From: a virus
DNA: 20,826 bases
IMG/VR virus record: IMGVR_UViG_3300036715_001203
Coordinates: 1-20,826 of that record
Direction: 5' to 3' (one strand)
Below, piece after piece: positions 10,849 to 18,359 of this stretch. The position numbers and the translations under genes were made by a program. Position 1 is the stretch's first letter; each line of letters opens with the position of its first letter. The notes beneath the pieces are model-generated. The model made no database searches, was not told the DNA's origin, and was given only the letters and a program-made list of their open reading frames with translations.

Positions 10849-10876
10849 ATTATACGAAAATCCCGAAAACTGTCAA
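10849..10876 (-). promoter_or_regulatory. sigma70-like promoter, TTGACA-N16-TATAAT
   Basis: On the minus strand TTGACA (10871-10876) and TATAAT (10849-10854) are both exact and 16 nt apart, in the gap between the PTH2-like gene and the paralogue pair. In a Bacteroidota host this would not be the standard promoter type, and AT richness makes chance possible. Confidence 0.5.
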
Positions 10877-10878
10877 TA

Positions 10879-11550
10879 TTACGCCCGTCTAAACTTTGGA
10901 AGCCAATCACGTAAAAATACGTTAGATGGGCCACCAACCTTCTCCACCCAGTGGTCGTATTGCCTCTGGTTATCCTCATCAGAACCAAATTCATTACGTA
11001 CAAAGTCTGGATAAGTTTCACGGTCAAATACCCTTTCGTCCACCAGAAAAACAACAGCTGTAAGCGCATCATTCAAATCAGGCTCAAAGAAAGGAGCATG
11101 GCGAATGTTGTTTTCACTCAATTCCAACATCTTCTTGTTCAGAGTACCCAGACGTTCTGGGTTGTTGTTGGTCGTGCCGCCGTCAAGGATAATGAATGTC
11201 TTGTCAACATTCGCAAACTTGTCGTAAGGAATTTCATGCTTTGAAAGCACCTTTGACCACTGGCCATATTCAACAACAGCATGGCCGAATTGAATACCCT
11301 GTTGGATTGGCTTGATGTTGTACGGAACAAAACCGTACATGCGGTAGATAAGATAACGAGGCGTTTTCCTTGGTGTTGAATTGGGCTTCATTTCGCAAAG
11401 TCTTGCTCTGGCAATGAAATCCGAATAAGGTATCTTTTCCTCAAAGAAAGCTTCTTCTGGGTCAGCCTTTGATGTTTCCCAATCCAATAGCTTGATTGGG
11501 CGTGTTCTTTCGAGTACGCACCAATCGTAAGCTGTTTTTAATAATTCCAT
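10879..11550 (-). CDS. PTH2-like (peptidyl-tRNA hydrolase II fold) protein
   Basis: A 223-aa protein. From about residue 80: QQGIQFGHAVVEYGQ resembles the AAQxxHAAVEA helix of PTH2, KTFIILDGGTTN matches the next strand, a helix with LNKKMLELSENNI follows, and EPDLNDALTAVVFLVDE at about 155-172 matches the final block (D-x-T-x-x-A). The first 65 residues and the last 45 are extra. PTH2 releases peptides from peptidyl-tRNA, and a phage with its own tRNAs could use it. The family call rests on pattern only; it could also be a related fold with another job. It lies 9 nt after the next upstream gene and just before the TTGACA/TATAAT site. Confidence 0.55.
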   Translation of the reverse strand: MELLKTAYDWCVLERTRPIKLLDWETSKADPEEAFFEEKIPYSDFIARARLCEMKPNSTPRKTPRYLIYRMYGFVPYNIKPIQQGIQFGHAVVEYGQWSKVLSKHEIPYDKFANVDKTFIILDGGTTNNNPERLGTLNKKMLELSENNIRHAPFFEPDLNDALTAVVFLVDERVFDRETYPDFVRNEFGSDEDNQRQYDHWVEKVGGPSNVFLRDWLPKFRRA

Positions 11551-11559
11551 TTTATAATT

Positions 11560-11922
11560 TTAAACTGATTTGAAAAATACATTGTTTCCAACAAGATTTG
11601 TCGCATAACTTTCAGCTTCCTCAACAGTTTCGAAGTACTGTATCATTTTATTCAAATGAAGGAAGTGAAGAACAACGCATGGCTTCTCCACGATTTTGGT
11701 TCCGTCATAGAACAAGTTGGGGTTTTCTTCAAGAACCTTTTCAAGGGTATAGATATCGTCATAGTAGCCCAATCCATCCACCCAACCAGCTTCTCTTGGT
11801 TGTTGTGTAACGAACCACAACCGTTTTAATTTTGGTTGAGCCGGTGAATAACTCCAAGCAGTTGCGCCCGTCTTATGAACGACCACCTTACCCAAATCCT
11901 TCATGTTAATGTACTTTGACAT
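11560..11922 (-). CDS. hypothetical protein
   Basis: A 120-aa protein, unrecognised. It starts MSKYINMKDLGKVVVHKTG and contains an aromatic-rich segment (RLWFVTQQPREAGW at about 34-47). No membrane segment. It lies 1 nt after the upstream gene, so it is in the same operon as 10879-13691. Confidence 0.65.
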   Translation of the reverse strand: MSKYINMKDLGKVVVHKTGATAWSYSPAQPKLKRLWFVTQQPREAGWVDGLGYYDDIYTLEKVLEENPNLFYDGTKIVEKPCVVLHFLHLNKMIQYFETVEEAESYATNLVGNNVFFKSV

Positions 11923-11923
11923 C

Positions 11924-12124
11924 TTACCAGTTTTTTGTAACGTCAGTAAATAGGGTTGGATTCTCTTTTATCCACTTTAACATAGTGGCCTGCATTTCGA
12001 AAGGTATTGGATGGCCACCCATGTAAACTACATCGGTTACTACTTCCAGTTCCTGACCTTCAGGTAAAGAAACGCCATTTGGAAGCTTGGCTGCTTTTTT
12101 TAATTTGAATACTCTGTTTATCAT
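11924..12124 (-). CDS. hypothetical small protein
   Basis: A 66-aa basic/mixed protein (MINRVFKLKKAAKLPNG...). A short beta-rich first half (VSLPEGQELEVVTDVVYMGG) is followed by a helix with MLKWIKENPTLF. The ending ENPTLFTD resembles ENPNLFYD in the middle of the downstream gene, so the two may share a small module. It overlaps the upstream gene by 4 nt (ATGA). Confidence 0.65.
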   Translation of the reverse strand: MINRVFKLKKAAKLPNGVSLPEGQELEVVTDVVYMGGHPIPFEMQATMLKWIKENPTLFTDVTKNW

Positions 12125-12564
12125 CCAAGGATTTTTTTAGTCAACTCTGCTAATTCCATTTCTTCTCTTGCTTCTTTGGAAATCAGCTTATTTAGGGACT
12201 TCTCGTAAGAGTCCAATTCTTCCTGATTTATCTTCAGTTGAATCTTGTTGATTCTTGTTTTGAAGTCGGCTTCCCAGTCAGCGACAGAGAAACCAGCCCA
12301 TTTGAAATCGCCTTTTACACCAAGCCTTGAAACGGCTTCAACGTAAGTACCTTCCTGCAACAGCAAGAAAGATAATGCCTGTACAAATACAGTCACATCA
12401 CTAACGGTCTGGATATTGAACGAATCAGCAATGCCATTGGCATATTTGAAAGAACAATTGGTGTTCCAGTTAGGTTTCTGTGAAGCACTTTTGATTGCTT
12501 CTTTCTTTTGAACTACAACGCTAATCAGCTTTTGTATTTGTTCGTCTTTTGTCAATGTTGCCAT
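12121..12564 (-). CDS. hypothetical protein
   Basis: A 147-aa protein. The N-terminus (MATLTKDEQIQKLISVVVQK) and C-terminus (a Glu/Lys-rich helix from about 105) are helical; the middle contains SFKYANG and an aromatic KWAGFSVADWEADF stretch. I do not know a function. It is 2 nt after the 374-aa gene and overlaps the next by 4 nt. Confidence 0.7.
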   Translation of the reverse strand: MATLTKDEQIQKLISVVVQKKEAIKSASQKPNWNTNCSFKYANGIADSFNIQTVSDVTVFVQALSFLLLQEGTYVEAVSRLGVKGDFKWAGFSVADWEADFKTRINKIQLKINQEELDSYEKSLNKLISKEAREEMELAELTKKILG

Positions 12565-12566
12565 AG

Positions 12567-13691
12567 TTATGCTACTTTAAAGATTTTGTTGTTTTTGATT
12601 TTCACCTTCAACTTCTTGAAATTCATCTTAGCGATTTCTTCCAAAGAGATGATGATGGTTCCCGGCTTGTTGGCAGCGTGTTTCTTTTCAGTAATAACGC
12701 CATCAACAACTGTTACGGTAGAGGTGTGGTTCAGTACAAAGCCAATTGTTACGTTGACATTGTTATAATACCTGTTATAGCCAGTACCGCCTTGGTTTTC
12801 TTCCTTCGTTCTTGGATACAACGCATATTGCTTGTATGTGTTGTCATTTTCCTTGATAAAGGCATGGTCAAATGGATAATCCTTCTCGTTTCTGCGAAAG
12901 TAATAATACCTGTGATTCGACTCCTTATTATACACAACATTCTCCAAAAGTACATCCTTTATGATAGGAGAATGTTCACTTTTTTTGAACTTTTCAACCA
13001 GCGCAGCGTAGTTATCTGGCACCACATCGCTGTGAACCTTGGCCAGTGTTGCAATTCCCGGCAGAAGGACAAATTTGTTATTCTTGTTAAGGAAAACGAA
13101 GCGTTTGCCCAGCTGAACATTGTCATTCCACTCATGTTCACGGTAAAGTGAATCGTACTTGCCCACGTAGGTCAGGATTTCCTGATTCTTTGTTTCGTAG
13201 GTGTAACCGTCAACCATTTCCTTCATGGAAACCTTGCCGCTCTGGAGCTTTGTGAACTCCAATGAATTTTGATACTCAGCGCAGCTCGCCGGTAACAATA
13301 CCAAATCCTTTCCGTCCCATGCGTAAACGAATTCGCCTTCCAATCCCTTGCCCTTCAAAGAGCTTGTTTCCTGCAAGATGAAAAGCAGGTTAGGAATGGT
13401 AATTTCAAACTCAAAACCACGTGGGTCCCAAACACGACAATATGTATTACGATGGTTCCAGCCGGTATCGTAACCGCCAGCCTTCTTGTTCAATACAAAC
13501 CCTTCGGTTGGTATGTTATCGTAGTCATTAGGCTTGATGTTTTTATGTCTCCAGCTGTCCCATGAGGTTTGCTTCCTTAGAACGCCCTTGTTATCGTAAT
13601 AGATAACATATGCCAACATTTTGGTATAGGTGTCATCACGCTTTTGATAACCAACCTTGATTTTTTTGGGGATGTTTAATTGACTATCCAT
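12567..13691 (-). CDS. conserved-looking phage hypothetical protein, 374 aa
   Basis: A 374-aa, Tyr- and Lys-rich beta-prone protein starting MDSQLNIPKKIKVGYQKRDD. It reads like proteins I have seen in several large Bacteroidota phages (KVGYQxRxDTYTxxLAYVIY, then a WxSWR motif and a WDPRGFEFEI block near residue 88), but I know of no assigned function. No catalytic motif, membrane segment or signal peptide is visible. It is probably the first gene of a run down to 10879. An upstream start is not available because the preceding codons contain stops. Confidence 0.75.
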   Translation of the reverse strand: MDSQLNIPKKIKVGYQKRDDTYTKMLAYVIYYDNKGVLRKQTSWDSWRHKNIKPNDYDNIPTEGFVLNKKAGGYDTGWNHRNTYCRVWDPRGFEFEITIPNLLFILQETSSLKGKGLEGEFVYAWDGKDLVLLPASCAEYQNSLEFTKLQSGKVSMKEMVDGYTYETKNQEILTYVGKYDSLYREHEWNDNVQLGKRFVFLNKNNKFVLLPGIATLAKVHSDVVPDNYAALVEKFKKSEHSPIIKDVLLENVVYNKESNHRYYYFRRNEKDYPFDHAFIKENDNTYKQYALYPRTKEENQGGTGYNRYYNNVNVTIGFVLNHTSTVTVVDGVITEKKHAANKPGTIIISLEEIAKMNFKKLKVKIKNNKIFKVA

Positions 13692-13705
13692 ATGTGTGTT
13701 TGTTT

Positions 13706-13942
13706 TTATTTTCGTTTTTCAAAATGAGTCAGATTCAAAAAGACTGGTTCATCATCTTCACCCAGCTCATACTCAGCACGAGCATAGAAACGATAATCCT
13801 TCGCCAGAGGATAATCCTCTGGAAAGTAACCGTTGGGGTAGAATCGGGTCGTTCTCCAGTCCATTACGCTGGGAACAACAACTTCAACGCCGTCTTCCTT
13901 AATCTCCACTACCCGTACCAGAGCCCGATGATTGTGTACCAT
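13706..13942 (-). CDS. hypothetical small protein
   Basis: A 78-aa protein, unrecognised: a beta-rich N-terminal half (VRVVEIKEDGVEVVVPS) and a Tyr/Glu-rich second half. It overlaps the 3' end of the frameshifted gene upstream by 44 nt and ends 14 nt before the 374-aa gene. Confidence 0.6.
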   Translation of the reverse strand: MVHNHRALVRVVEIKEDGVEVVVPSVMDWRTTRFYPNGYFPEDYPLAKDYRFYARAEYELGEDDEPVFLNLTHFEKRK

Positions 13943-14181
13943 ATTTTACTCTTATTTTATCATGCAAAATATCCAACTTTTTTTGTAATTCAGCATCAAC
14001 TTTATCAAAAGGTTCAAGATATTCCAGAATTTCAATTGATAATTTCTCAATATCACGCAGAATTGTTGCAGTACCATACTGCTGTTTTTTTTTTTACGTA
14101 TTTATTTTTCAATTCTTTTACGTGTTCCTTGAGACCTTCAAAGTCTTCAACTCTGGTTGATGTTTCCGTTACTTCTTGCAT
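13899..14181 (-). pseudogene. small helical protein gene with a frameshift at an A11 run
   Basis: The ATG at 14181 opens MQEVTETSTRVEDFEGLKEH and continues for about 32 codons into a run of 11 As (14085-14095). In frame it then stops after a few codons of odd composition. One frame over, the sequence continues with QQYGTATILRDIEKLSIEIL and a further 40-odd helical residues to a TAA at 13899-13901. The whole interval is 283 nt, one more than a multiple of three, so 10 As would restore a 93-aa protein. Transcriptional or ribosomal slippage could also produce it. The function is unknown; it looks like a coiled-coil protein. Confidence 0.6.
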
Positions 14182-14186
14182 AATGA

Positions 14187-15260
14187 TTATTTTATACCAA
14201 CCTCTTCGTTCTGCTTAAGAAAGAAGTATAGACGTGCTACTTCAGATATTTTTGAATTCAAGTCTTTCGGCTCAAGCCCTGCTTCTGCTATGATGTCAGA
14301 CTCTTCTTTAATTACATCATTAATCACCAGTCTAACATAATCACCAAGACGTTTCCTATCAATTGTACCACCGTTTAATAAATCACAAGCCGCTGTTAAC
14401 GCTTGGTCCAAACGCCATGTTGGTGTAACCTTATTTACAACGCCAATTACCTTGTTTAGCTTCTCGTCATCAACCGGCTTAAGGGTTGTTACCTTGGATG
14501 CCTTACTGTGCTTCTCGCCCTTGGACTTGAAACGGTAAATTACACCGCCATCGGTTTCATGGGTGAATACAATACCTTCGCCAATGCCGATGAATCCAAA
14601 TTCCTTACCAACTGGGCATTCTTCTTCCACCTCAAGCGTCATTTCAATGAGCTTGTTTTGGATAGCCGCAGGATTGTTGAAGTCGATGTCGATGCTGAAC
14701 TTCTTGTAATCACGAATATTGAAAACCCTTTTCTCTGGGTCTCTCAAGTAATCGAAACCTACCCAGTATGCCGGAGTCTTGTCTTCCTCATCCTTAAGGA
14801 ATGGGGATATCTTAACGCCAATAATAAACATTGACTTATCAATATTTGAAATGGCTACACCCTTTTGAATACCCTTACCTACCCACTCAGCATAGATTGA
14901 AATGGTGTTCTTTTCCATGTCAAGGTTATTTGTTATCATAACCTTTGCAAACAAATCAAGGAATGTTTCCCTGTTTGATTCAACAAAAAATGCTGAGCCA
15001 GCGTTATCGCTTTGTGGCGTAATAATGTTTTCTCTGGATTGTACCCACAGGCTATCGATGGCATTGTAGCATACACCAAAGTTTGTACCATGCAACTTCA
15101 CGGTACCCTCGAAGGTAAGAACCGGCTTCGGCTTACCAATGTCGTAGATTGCTTCCCCTTCTTCATCCAAACCAACAAAGTTGTGTGTACGATTAACGTG
15201 TGCAACAATGTTTCTGAATTGTTCAATACTTGGAAATGCGATGTGTTTCTTGTATCCCAT
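14187..15260 (-). CDS. Rnl2-type RNA ligase
   Basis: A 357-aa protein with all nucleotidyltransferase motifs: I KLHGTN with Lys55 as the AMP-accepting residue, Ia SREN (75-78), III SIYAEWVGKG (121-130), IV GEGIVF (227-232) and V RFKSKG with Lys245/Lys247. The H-G-T-N after the Lys marks the Rnl2 branch, which seals nicks in double-stranded RNA by joining 3'-OH to 5'-phosphate. The C-terminal 100 residues are a helical domain, as in T4 Rnl2. Its gene lies 5 nt from the start of the frameshifted small gene. A second RNA ligase of the Rnl1 type is at 18360-19478. Confidence 0.9.
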   Translation of the reverse strand: MGYKKHIAFPSIEQFRNIVAHVNRTHNFVGLDEEGEAIYDIGKPKPVLTFEGTVKLHGTNFGVCYNAIDSLWVQSRENIITPQSDNAGSAFFVESNRETFLDLFAKVMITNNLDMEKNTISIYAEWVGKGIQKGVAISNIDKSMFIIGVKISPFLKDEEDKTPAYWVGFDYLRDPEKRVFNIRDYKKFSIDIDFNNPAAIQNKLIEMTLEVEEECPVGKEFGFIGIGEGIVFTHETDGGVIYRFKSKGEKHSKASKVTTLKPVDDEKLNKVIGVVNKVTPTWRLDQALTAACDLLNGGTIDRKRLGDYVRLVINDVIKEESDIIAEAGLEPKDLNSKISEVARLYFFLKQNEEVGIK

Positions 15261-15274
15261 TATTTATCTTTAAT

Positions 15275-15370
15275 TTATTTGATTCTATTTTCGAGAATAG
15301 TCAGGTCATACTTGTGACTCCATTGAATCAGGTATATTAACCAAAAACTCCCTTGTCTTGTTGACTCCAT
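15275..15370 (-). CDS. 31-aa hypothetical, doubtful
   Basis: A 31-codon frame (MESTRQGSFWLIYLIQWSHK...) that overlaps the 3' end of the 45-aa membrane protein gene by 34 nt. It would continue the chain of overlapping small genes between the two ligases, but length and composition give little support. Confidence 0.25.
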   Translation of the reverse strand: MESTRQGSFWLIYLIQWSHKYDLTILENRIK

Positions 15371-15474
15371 GGTGCATAACCAAAAGCATACTGGGCCATC
15401 AACGATAATAAAAACGCTGGTACCAGTGTTGTTAGAGTTATGTAAAAGAAGTCGAATAGTGAAAAATATTTCAT
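15337..15474 (-). CDS. 45-aa small membrane protein
   Basis: A 45-codon frame starting MKYFSLFDFFYITLTTLVPA, with one hydrophobic segment (about residues 10-30) likely to span the membrane and a polar tail. The ATG overlaps the upstream gene's stop as ATGA, a sign of translational coupling. The role is unknown; small membrane proteins of this kind in phages can be holin- or immunity-related, but there is no specific evidence. Confidence 0.55.
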   Translation of the reverse strand: MKYFSLFDFFYITLTTLVPAFLLSLMAQYAFGYAPWSQQDKGVFG

Positions 15475-15680
15475 TTTACTTCCCCAAGTTTTTTTCGAAG
15501 TTCACGAATAATAAAAATATCTGCATATGCCCCACCCATAAACCATGCAAACATGCCCATCATAGCATCTGACTCACGGTCAGGTACTTTCATGAAATAT
15601 AATAATATTCTGAAGCCAATGGCCCAGAGTGCCCCGTAAACACCGGCAACTATTCTTTATTTCCAAGTTAGTCTGGTCAT
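15471..15680 (-). pseudogene. small two-helix membrane protein gene with an in-frame TAA at codon 8
   Basis: The frame starts with an ATG that overlaps the DNA ligase stop (TAATG) and ends in a TGA that overlaps the next ATG (ATGA), an ideal operon fit of 70 codons. It reads MTRLTWK, then TAA, then RIVAGVYGALWAIGFRILLY as a first membrane helix, a polar link (MKVPDRESD), a second helix (AMMGMFAWFMGGAYADIFII) and a basic tail. The TAA at codon 8 would stop synthesis. Possible explanations are a nonsense mutation, read-through, restart at an inner Met, or a base error. Confidence 0.6.
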
Positions 15681-17083
15681 TAGCTTAATCCTTTTATCAT
15701 GTTTTCGTTAGCAATGATGTCTTCCAGTGTATCCGTCTCAGTCTTCTCACCCTTCCTCAGTCCTTTGTAAACTGGGTGAAGCAATGAATACTGGCCCTTG
15801 CTGTCTTTTGATAGACCGCTGCACTTTACAGCAACGATTACACCCAGAAGGTCAGCTTGGTTATCGGTGATGTACTTCATGGTTGCTTCGTCGATACCTG
15901 TAGGGCTTGTTACAACCTTACCATCGGCAGATTCAGCATTCAATGAGGAAATCAGTGCGGCATTCTTGCCGGTGCCCAGATTGAAGCCTGTAATCTTCAG
16001 GTCAACGTCCATTTCCAGCTTCATCTTCACCTGCCAGTTGGGTTTGCCGTCCTTCCATGTACCAGCGTATGACTTCAGGATGGTTCCTTCAAAACCTTTG
16101 TTCAAAACTTCCTGAAAATGCGCTATCGCTTCTTCATATGACTTAACCATTCTTGTTTCCACAATCTGAACCATAGTTGGTTCCATTGTTGCAATAAGTT
16201 CTTGCAAGTTTGTTTCAAAACGCACGTTATACGGAGTCTTTGATTTTGTTTCAAAGTACTCATCAACGCTGATGGTATCCCAAACGGTATATTTTATTGA
16301 ATCCAAAGCTGCTTGGTATTCAACGTTGTGCTTTTTCTTCAGCTTGGCTATCTCCGGCGCAATATCCTTTCCTTCCAGCTTCTTATCACCGATGCTTACC
16401 AGTGATGCAATGATACCATTGCTTTCGTAACGTGACAGGCCATCGATGGTGAATTCACCGTTCAATACGCAGTCAGGAAACCCTTTCAATTCCTCAAGGA
16501 ACTTTGCACCTTCCAGCATGGTAACTTCACCCTGACGGCTTTCCAATTCAACATCACCACCACGGATGATAGCATTTGAATAGCGGCCATCCATCTTTAT
16601 CTGGCTGTAATGGTAAGGGTTGTTATTTACTTGGAAGATGGCTTGAGCCAATTTAGGTTCGAATGCCTTTGCTCCCATGTATGGGGTCTTTTCAATAAGA
16701 CCTGCGAATATCTTGTTCATATTGGTAGTACCCATACCAATCTTGCAATCCTTTTCGATGATGCGCTCGATAATGTAAGCGTCATCAACACTTGAATATT
16801 CAAGTACCCTTGATAGGTGGGTTATTGCCGCATGACCAGTAACTTCACGGTCACTCAACTTCTTCAATGATTTGATGTTATGGTCAAGCATTGCATATGT
16901 ATCGCCCAATTCGCTTGGCTTATATGCAGGTATTTGCTTGATATAAAACTTCACTCGCTTGGAGTTAGCCAGATACAGGACCTCTCTCAAGAGTTCGTTA
17001 TCCTTGTACTTGCCAAGAATTTCCATTTTCTTGTTTGTTCCCGGCTCAGCGGCGATTTCATCAAAGATTTTCTTTACTGACAT
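15680..17083 (-). CDS. ATP-dependent DNA ligase (T4 gp30-like)
   Basis: A 467-aa protein, close in length to T4 DNA ligase. Motif I is KMDGRYSN with Lys163 as the adenylated residue; Ia is SRQGE (Arg183); III is VLNGEFTI (206-213); IV is GFEGTILK (330-337); V is QVKMKLE with Lys353/Lys355. The N-terminal 150 residues are the helical DNA-binding region and the last 110 the OB fold. It seals nicks during phage replication, recombination and repair. It overlaps the upstream gene by 23 nt and its stop overlaps the next start (TAATG). Confidence 0.93.
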   Translation of the reverse strand: MSVKKIFDEIAAEPGTNKKMEILGKYKDNELLREVLYLANSKRVKFYIKQIPAYKPSELGDTYAMLDHNIKSLKKLSDREVTGHAAITHLSRVLEYSSVDDAYIIERIIEKDCKIGMGTTNMNKIFAGLIEKTPYMGAKAFEPKLAQAIFQVNNNPYHYSQIKMDGRYSNAIIRGGDVELESRQGEVTMLEGAKFLEELKGFPDCVLNGEFTIDGLSRYESNGIIASLVSIGDKKLEGKDIAPEIAKLKKKHNVEYQAALDSIKYTVWDTISVDEYFETKSKTPYNVRFETNLQELIATMEPTMVQIVETRMVKSYEEAIAHFQEVLNKGFEGTILKSYAGTWKDGKPNWQVKMKLEMDVDLKITGFNLGTGKNAALISSLNAESADGKVVTSPTGIDEATMKYITDNQADLLGVIVAVKCSGLSKDSKGQYSLLHPVYKGLRKGEKTETDTLEDIIANENMIKGLS

Positions 17084-17375
17084 GTTTATATCGGTTTTTA
17101 GTTGTTTGTATTGTTATTGAATGTGGCCATTTTGCATCCTTGCCGCCTGATAACATCAACGCTTTACTGGATAGTCTTCCATCTGTGAAAAAGATGTTCA
17201 TCTCGTCAAATCTCCAATTTGGGGCATTCTTTACATCACCCTGTACCGCAGTGATGGCCATGATACCATGCTTTTCACATAATATCTTGATGTCTTGAAG
17301 AATTTCCCACCGCTTTATTGAGTCCATAAGCAAATCTACGATTAAGTTTTTATACTGTGCAAATTTAATTTGCAA
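17061..17375 (-). CDS. hypothetical protein
   Basis: A 104-aa alpha/beta protein, unrecognised (MQIKFAQYKNLIVDLLMDSI at the start; GIMAITAVQGDVKNAPNWRF in the middle). Its position, overlapping the DNA ligase start by 23 nt, suggests co-expression. The ATG lies near a 15-bp near-palindrome (GCAAATT-T-AATTTGC, plus strand about 17359-17373) that could be regulatory or chance. Confidence 0.65.
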   Translation of the reverse strand: MQIKFAQYKNLIVDLLMDSIKRWEILQDIKILCEKHGIMAITAVQGDVKNAPNWRFDEMNIFFTDGRLSSKALMLSGGKDAKWPHSITIQTTKNRYKHVSKENL

Positions 17376-17649
17376 TTATTCTTGATTTATCTTCACCCCA
17401 CACCGAAAGGTAGCCTTGAAGGAAGAACATCATCTTGTCTGGGTACTTCTTTGTTGGGTAGATGTGATGCTTCAGAACGCACTTAGATGAATCCAGATTC
17501 AGGAAATTAAAACCCTTTTCTGTCGGTTGAATAAACCTACATTTCATGGTTCTACCAAAGATACTTACAAAGTATTCAGCACCCAGCGTTAATTGAACCG
17601 GAGCCTTCCAGCCGTATGGATTATTTGAAGTCTTCATTTTCAAATTCAT
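17365..17649 (-). CDS. hypothetical protein
   Basis: A 94-aa beta-prone protein. Met5 (MKTSNNPYGWKAPVQLTLG) is an alternative start. Content: AEYFVSIFGRTMKCRFIQPT, then a hydrophobic MMFFLQGYL segment. No family was recognised. It overlaps the membrane protein gene upstream by 29 nt and the next gene by 11 nt. Confidence 0.65.
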   Translation of the reverse strand: MNLKMKTSNNPYGWKAPVQLTLGAEYFVSIFGRTMKCRFIQPTEKGFNFLNLDSSKCVLKHHIYPTKKYPDKMMFFLQGYLSVWGEDKSRIIAN

Positions 17650-18217
17650 TTATGTATCCATAAAACAAAAGACCGCCAGTTACCATGAATGTAAGAATAT
17701 ACACCAGCCATACTTCCCATGCTGGGCTATCAACTGACAGGTAATCAAACTTGCTGAAGTCACGGTATACGAAGCTCTGTGTTGATTTTTCAATCACCGG
17801 ATACAGCGTAGTGAAGTCCAATTTCTTCAGGTCAGTAATATCTTCCCGCAGGTCAATTTCAATTCGTTTGTTTTCAGCCCATGTGAATGGCACTACCCAA
17901 TTTATTGCGCCGGTAGCCTTATCCACACCGATACATACAACCACCTCATTTTTGTTTCCGTTAACCCAATAATCTTTTTGTTTCTGGGCAACGTAAGGGT
18001 CAGCGTTGGTGAATAACAAGACAAATAATCTCATCTTGCGCTTAGGGCCATAATAACCGTTGAAGTACTCGTAGGTTTTATACGCATTCCATTTATCGGT
18101 GCTGGTCAGGAATGATACACTATCCATCCCTAAGATATTTCTCTGGGAATAGAAGTTTACATTCTGGTATTCATATAATTTGTATTTCTTGGCTTGTTCC
18201 TTGGTTACTGAGGGCAT
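17621..18217 (-). CDS. membrane-anchored hypothetical protein
   Basis: A 198-aa protein. Residues about 60-130 look like a soluble alpha/beta domain (MRLFVLLFTNADPYVAQKQK, NEVVVCIGVDKATGAINWVV). Near the C-terminus AWEVWLVYILTFMVTGGLLF forms one transmembrane helix followed by a short acidic tail. There is no signal peptide at the visible N-terminus, so topology is uncertain and an N-terminal piece may be missing. The start codon coincides with the beginning of an HNH remnant on the opposite strand, which suggests that the 5' end was reshaped by that insertion. Confidence 0.7.
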   Translation of the reverse strand: MPSVTKEQAKKYKLYEYQNVNFYSQRNILGMDSVSFLTSTDKWNAYKTYEYFNGYYGPKRKMRLFVLLFTNADPYVAQKQKDYWVNGNKNEVVVCIGVDKATGAINWVVPFTWAENKRIEIDLREDITDLKKLDFTTLYPVIEKSTQSFVYRDFSKFDYLSVDSPAWEVWLVYILTFMVTGGLLFYGYINEFENEDFK

Positions 18218-18359
18218 GAGCTGGGATAATTATGGTAAATGGCACATAGACCATAAAAGGGGTGTTAAAACTTTTAATCCTAACACCCCAATGAATATTG
18301 TTAACGCACTCTCTAATTTACAACCCATGTGGGCCATTGATAACCTTAGAAAGCAGTAA
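18216..18359 (+). pseudogene. HNH endonuclease remnant, plus strand
   Basis: A 47-codon plus-strand frame reads MSWDNYGKWHIDHKRGVKTF, then NLQPMWAIDNLRKQ and stop. WxxYGxWHIDH and NLQPxWxxDNxxK are the two halves of the HNH core in a well-known phage endonuclease group, with the intervening part shortened and the N-terminal half absent. A terminator hairpin now occupies the shortened middle. It ends one nucleotide before the stop codon of the convergent RNA ligase. Almost certainly inactive. Confidence 0.7.
18252..18289 (-). terminator. rho-independent terminator after the Rnl1-type ligase
   Basis: GGGGTGTTA and TAACACCCC (18259-18267, 18281-18289) form a 9-bp stem with a 13-nt loop. On the minus strand the stem is followed by TTTT. 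It lies 70 nt past the RNA ligase stop. On the plus strand no T run follows. Confidence 0.75.

Noticed and set aside
13694-14218. Plus-strand frame of 174 codons
   Set aside because: It is antisense to three minus-strand coding frames and has the low-complexity, Phe/Leu/Ser-rich composition of a shadow frame.
15798-16115. Plus-strand frame of 105 codons inside the DNA ligase gene
   Set aside because: The ligase motifs on the minus strand are complete, so this is a shadow.
17359-17373. GCAAATT-T-AATTTGC palindrome with a TAAATTTG box as a promoter
   Set aside because: No -33 element is found at the right distance and the site is inside overlapping coding sequence. It is mentioned under the gene but not called.
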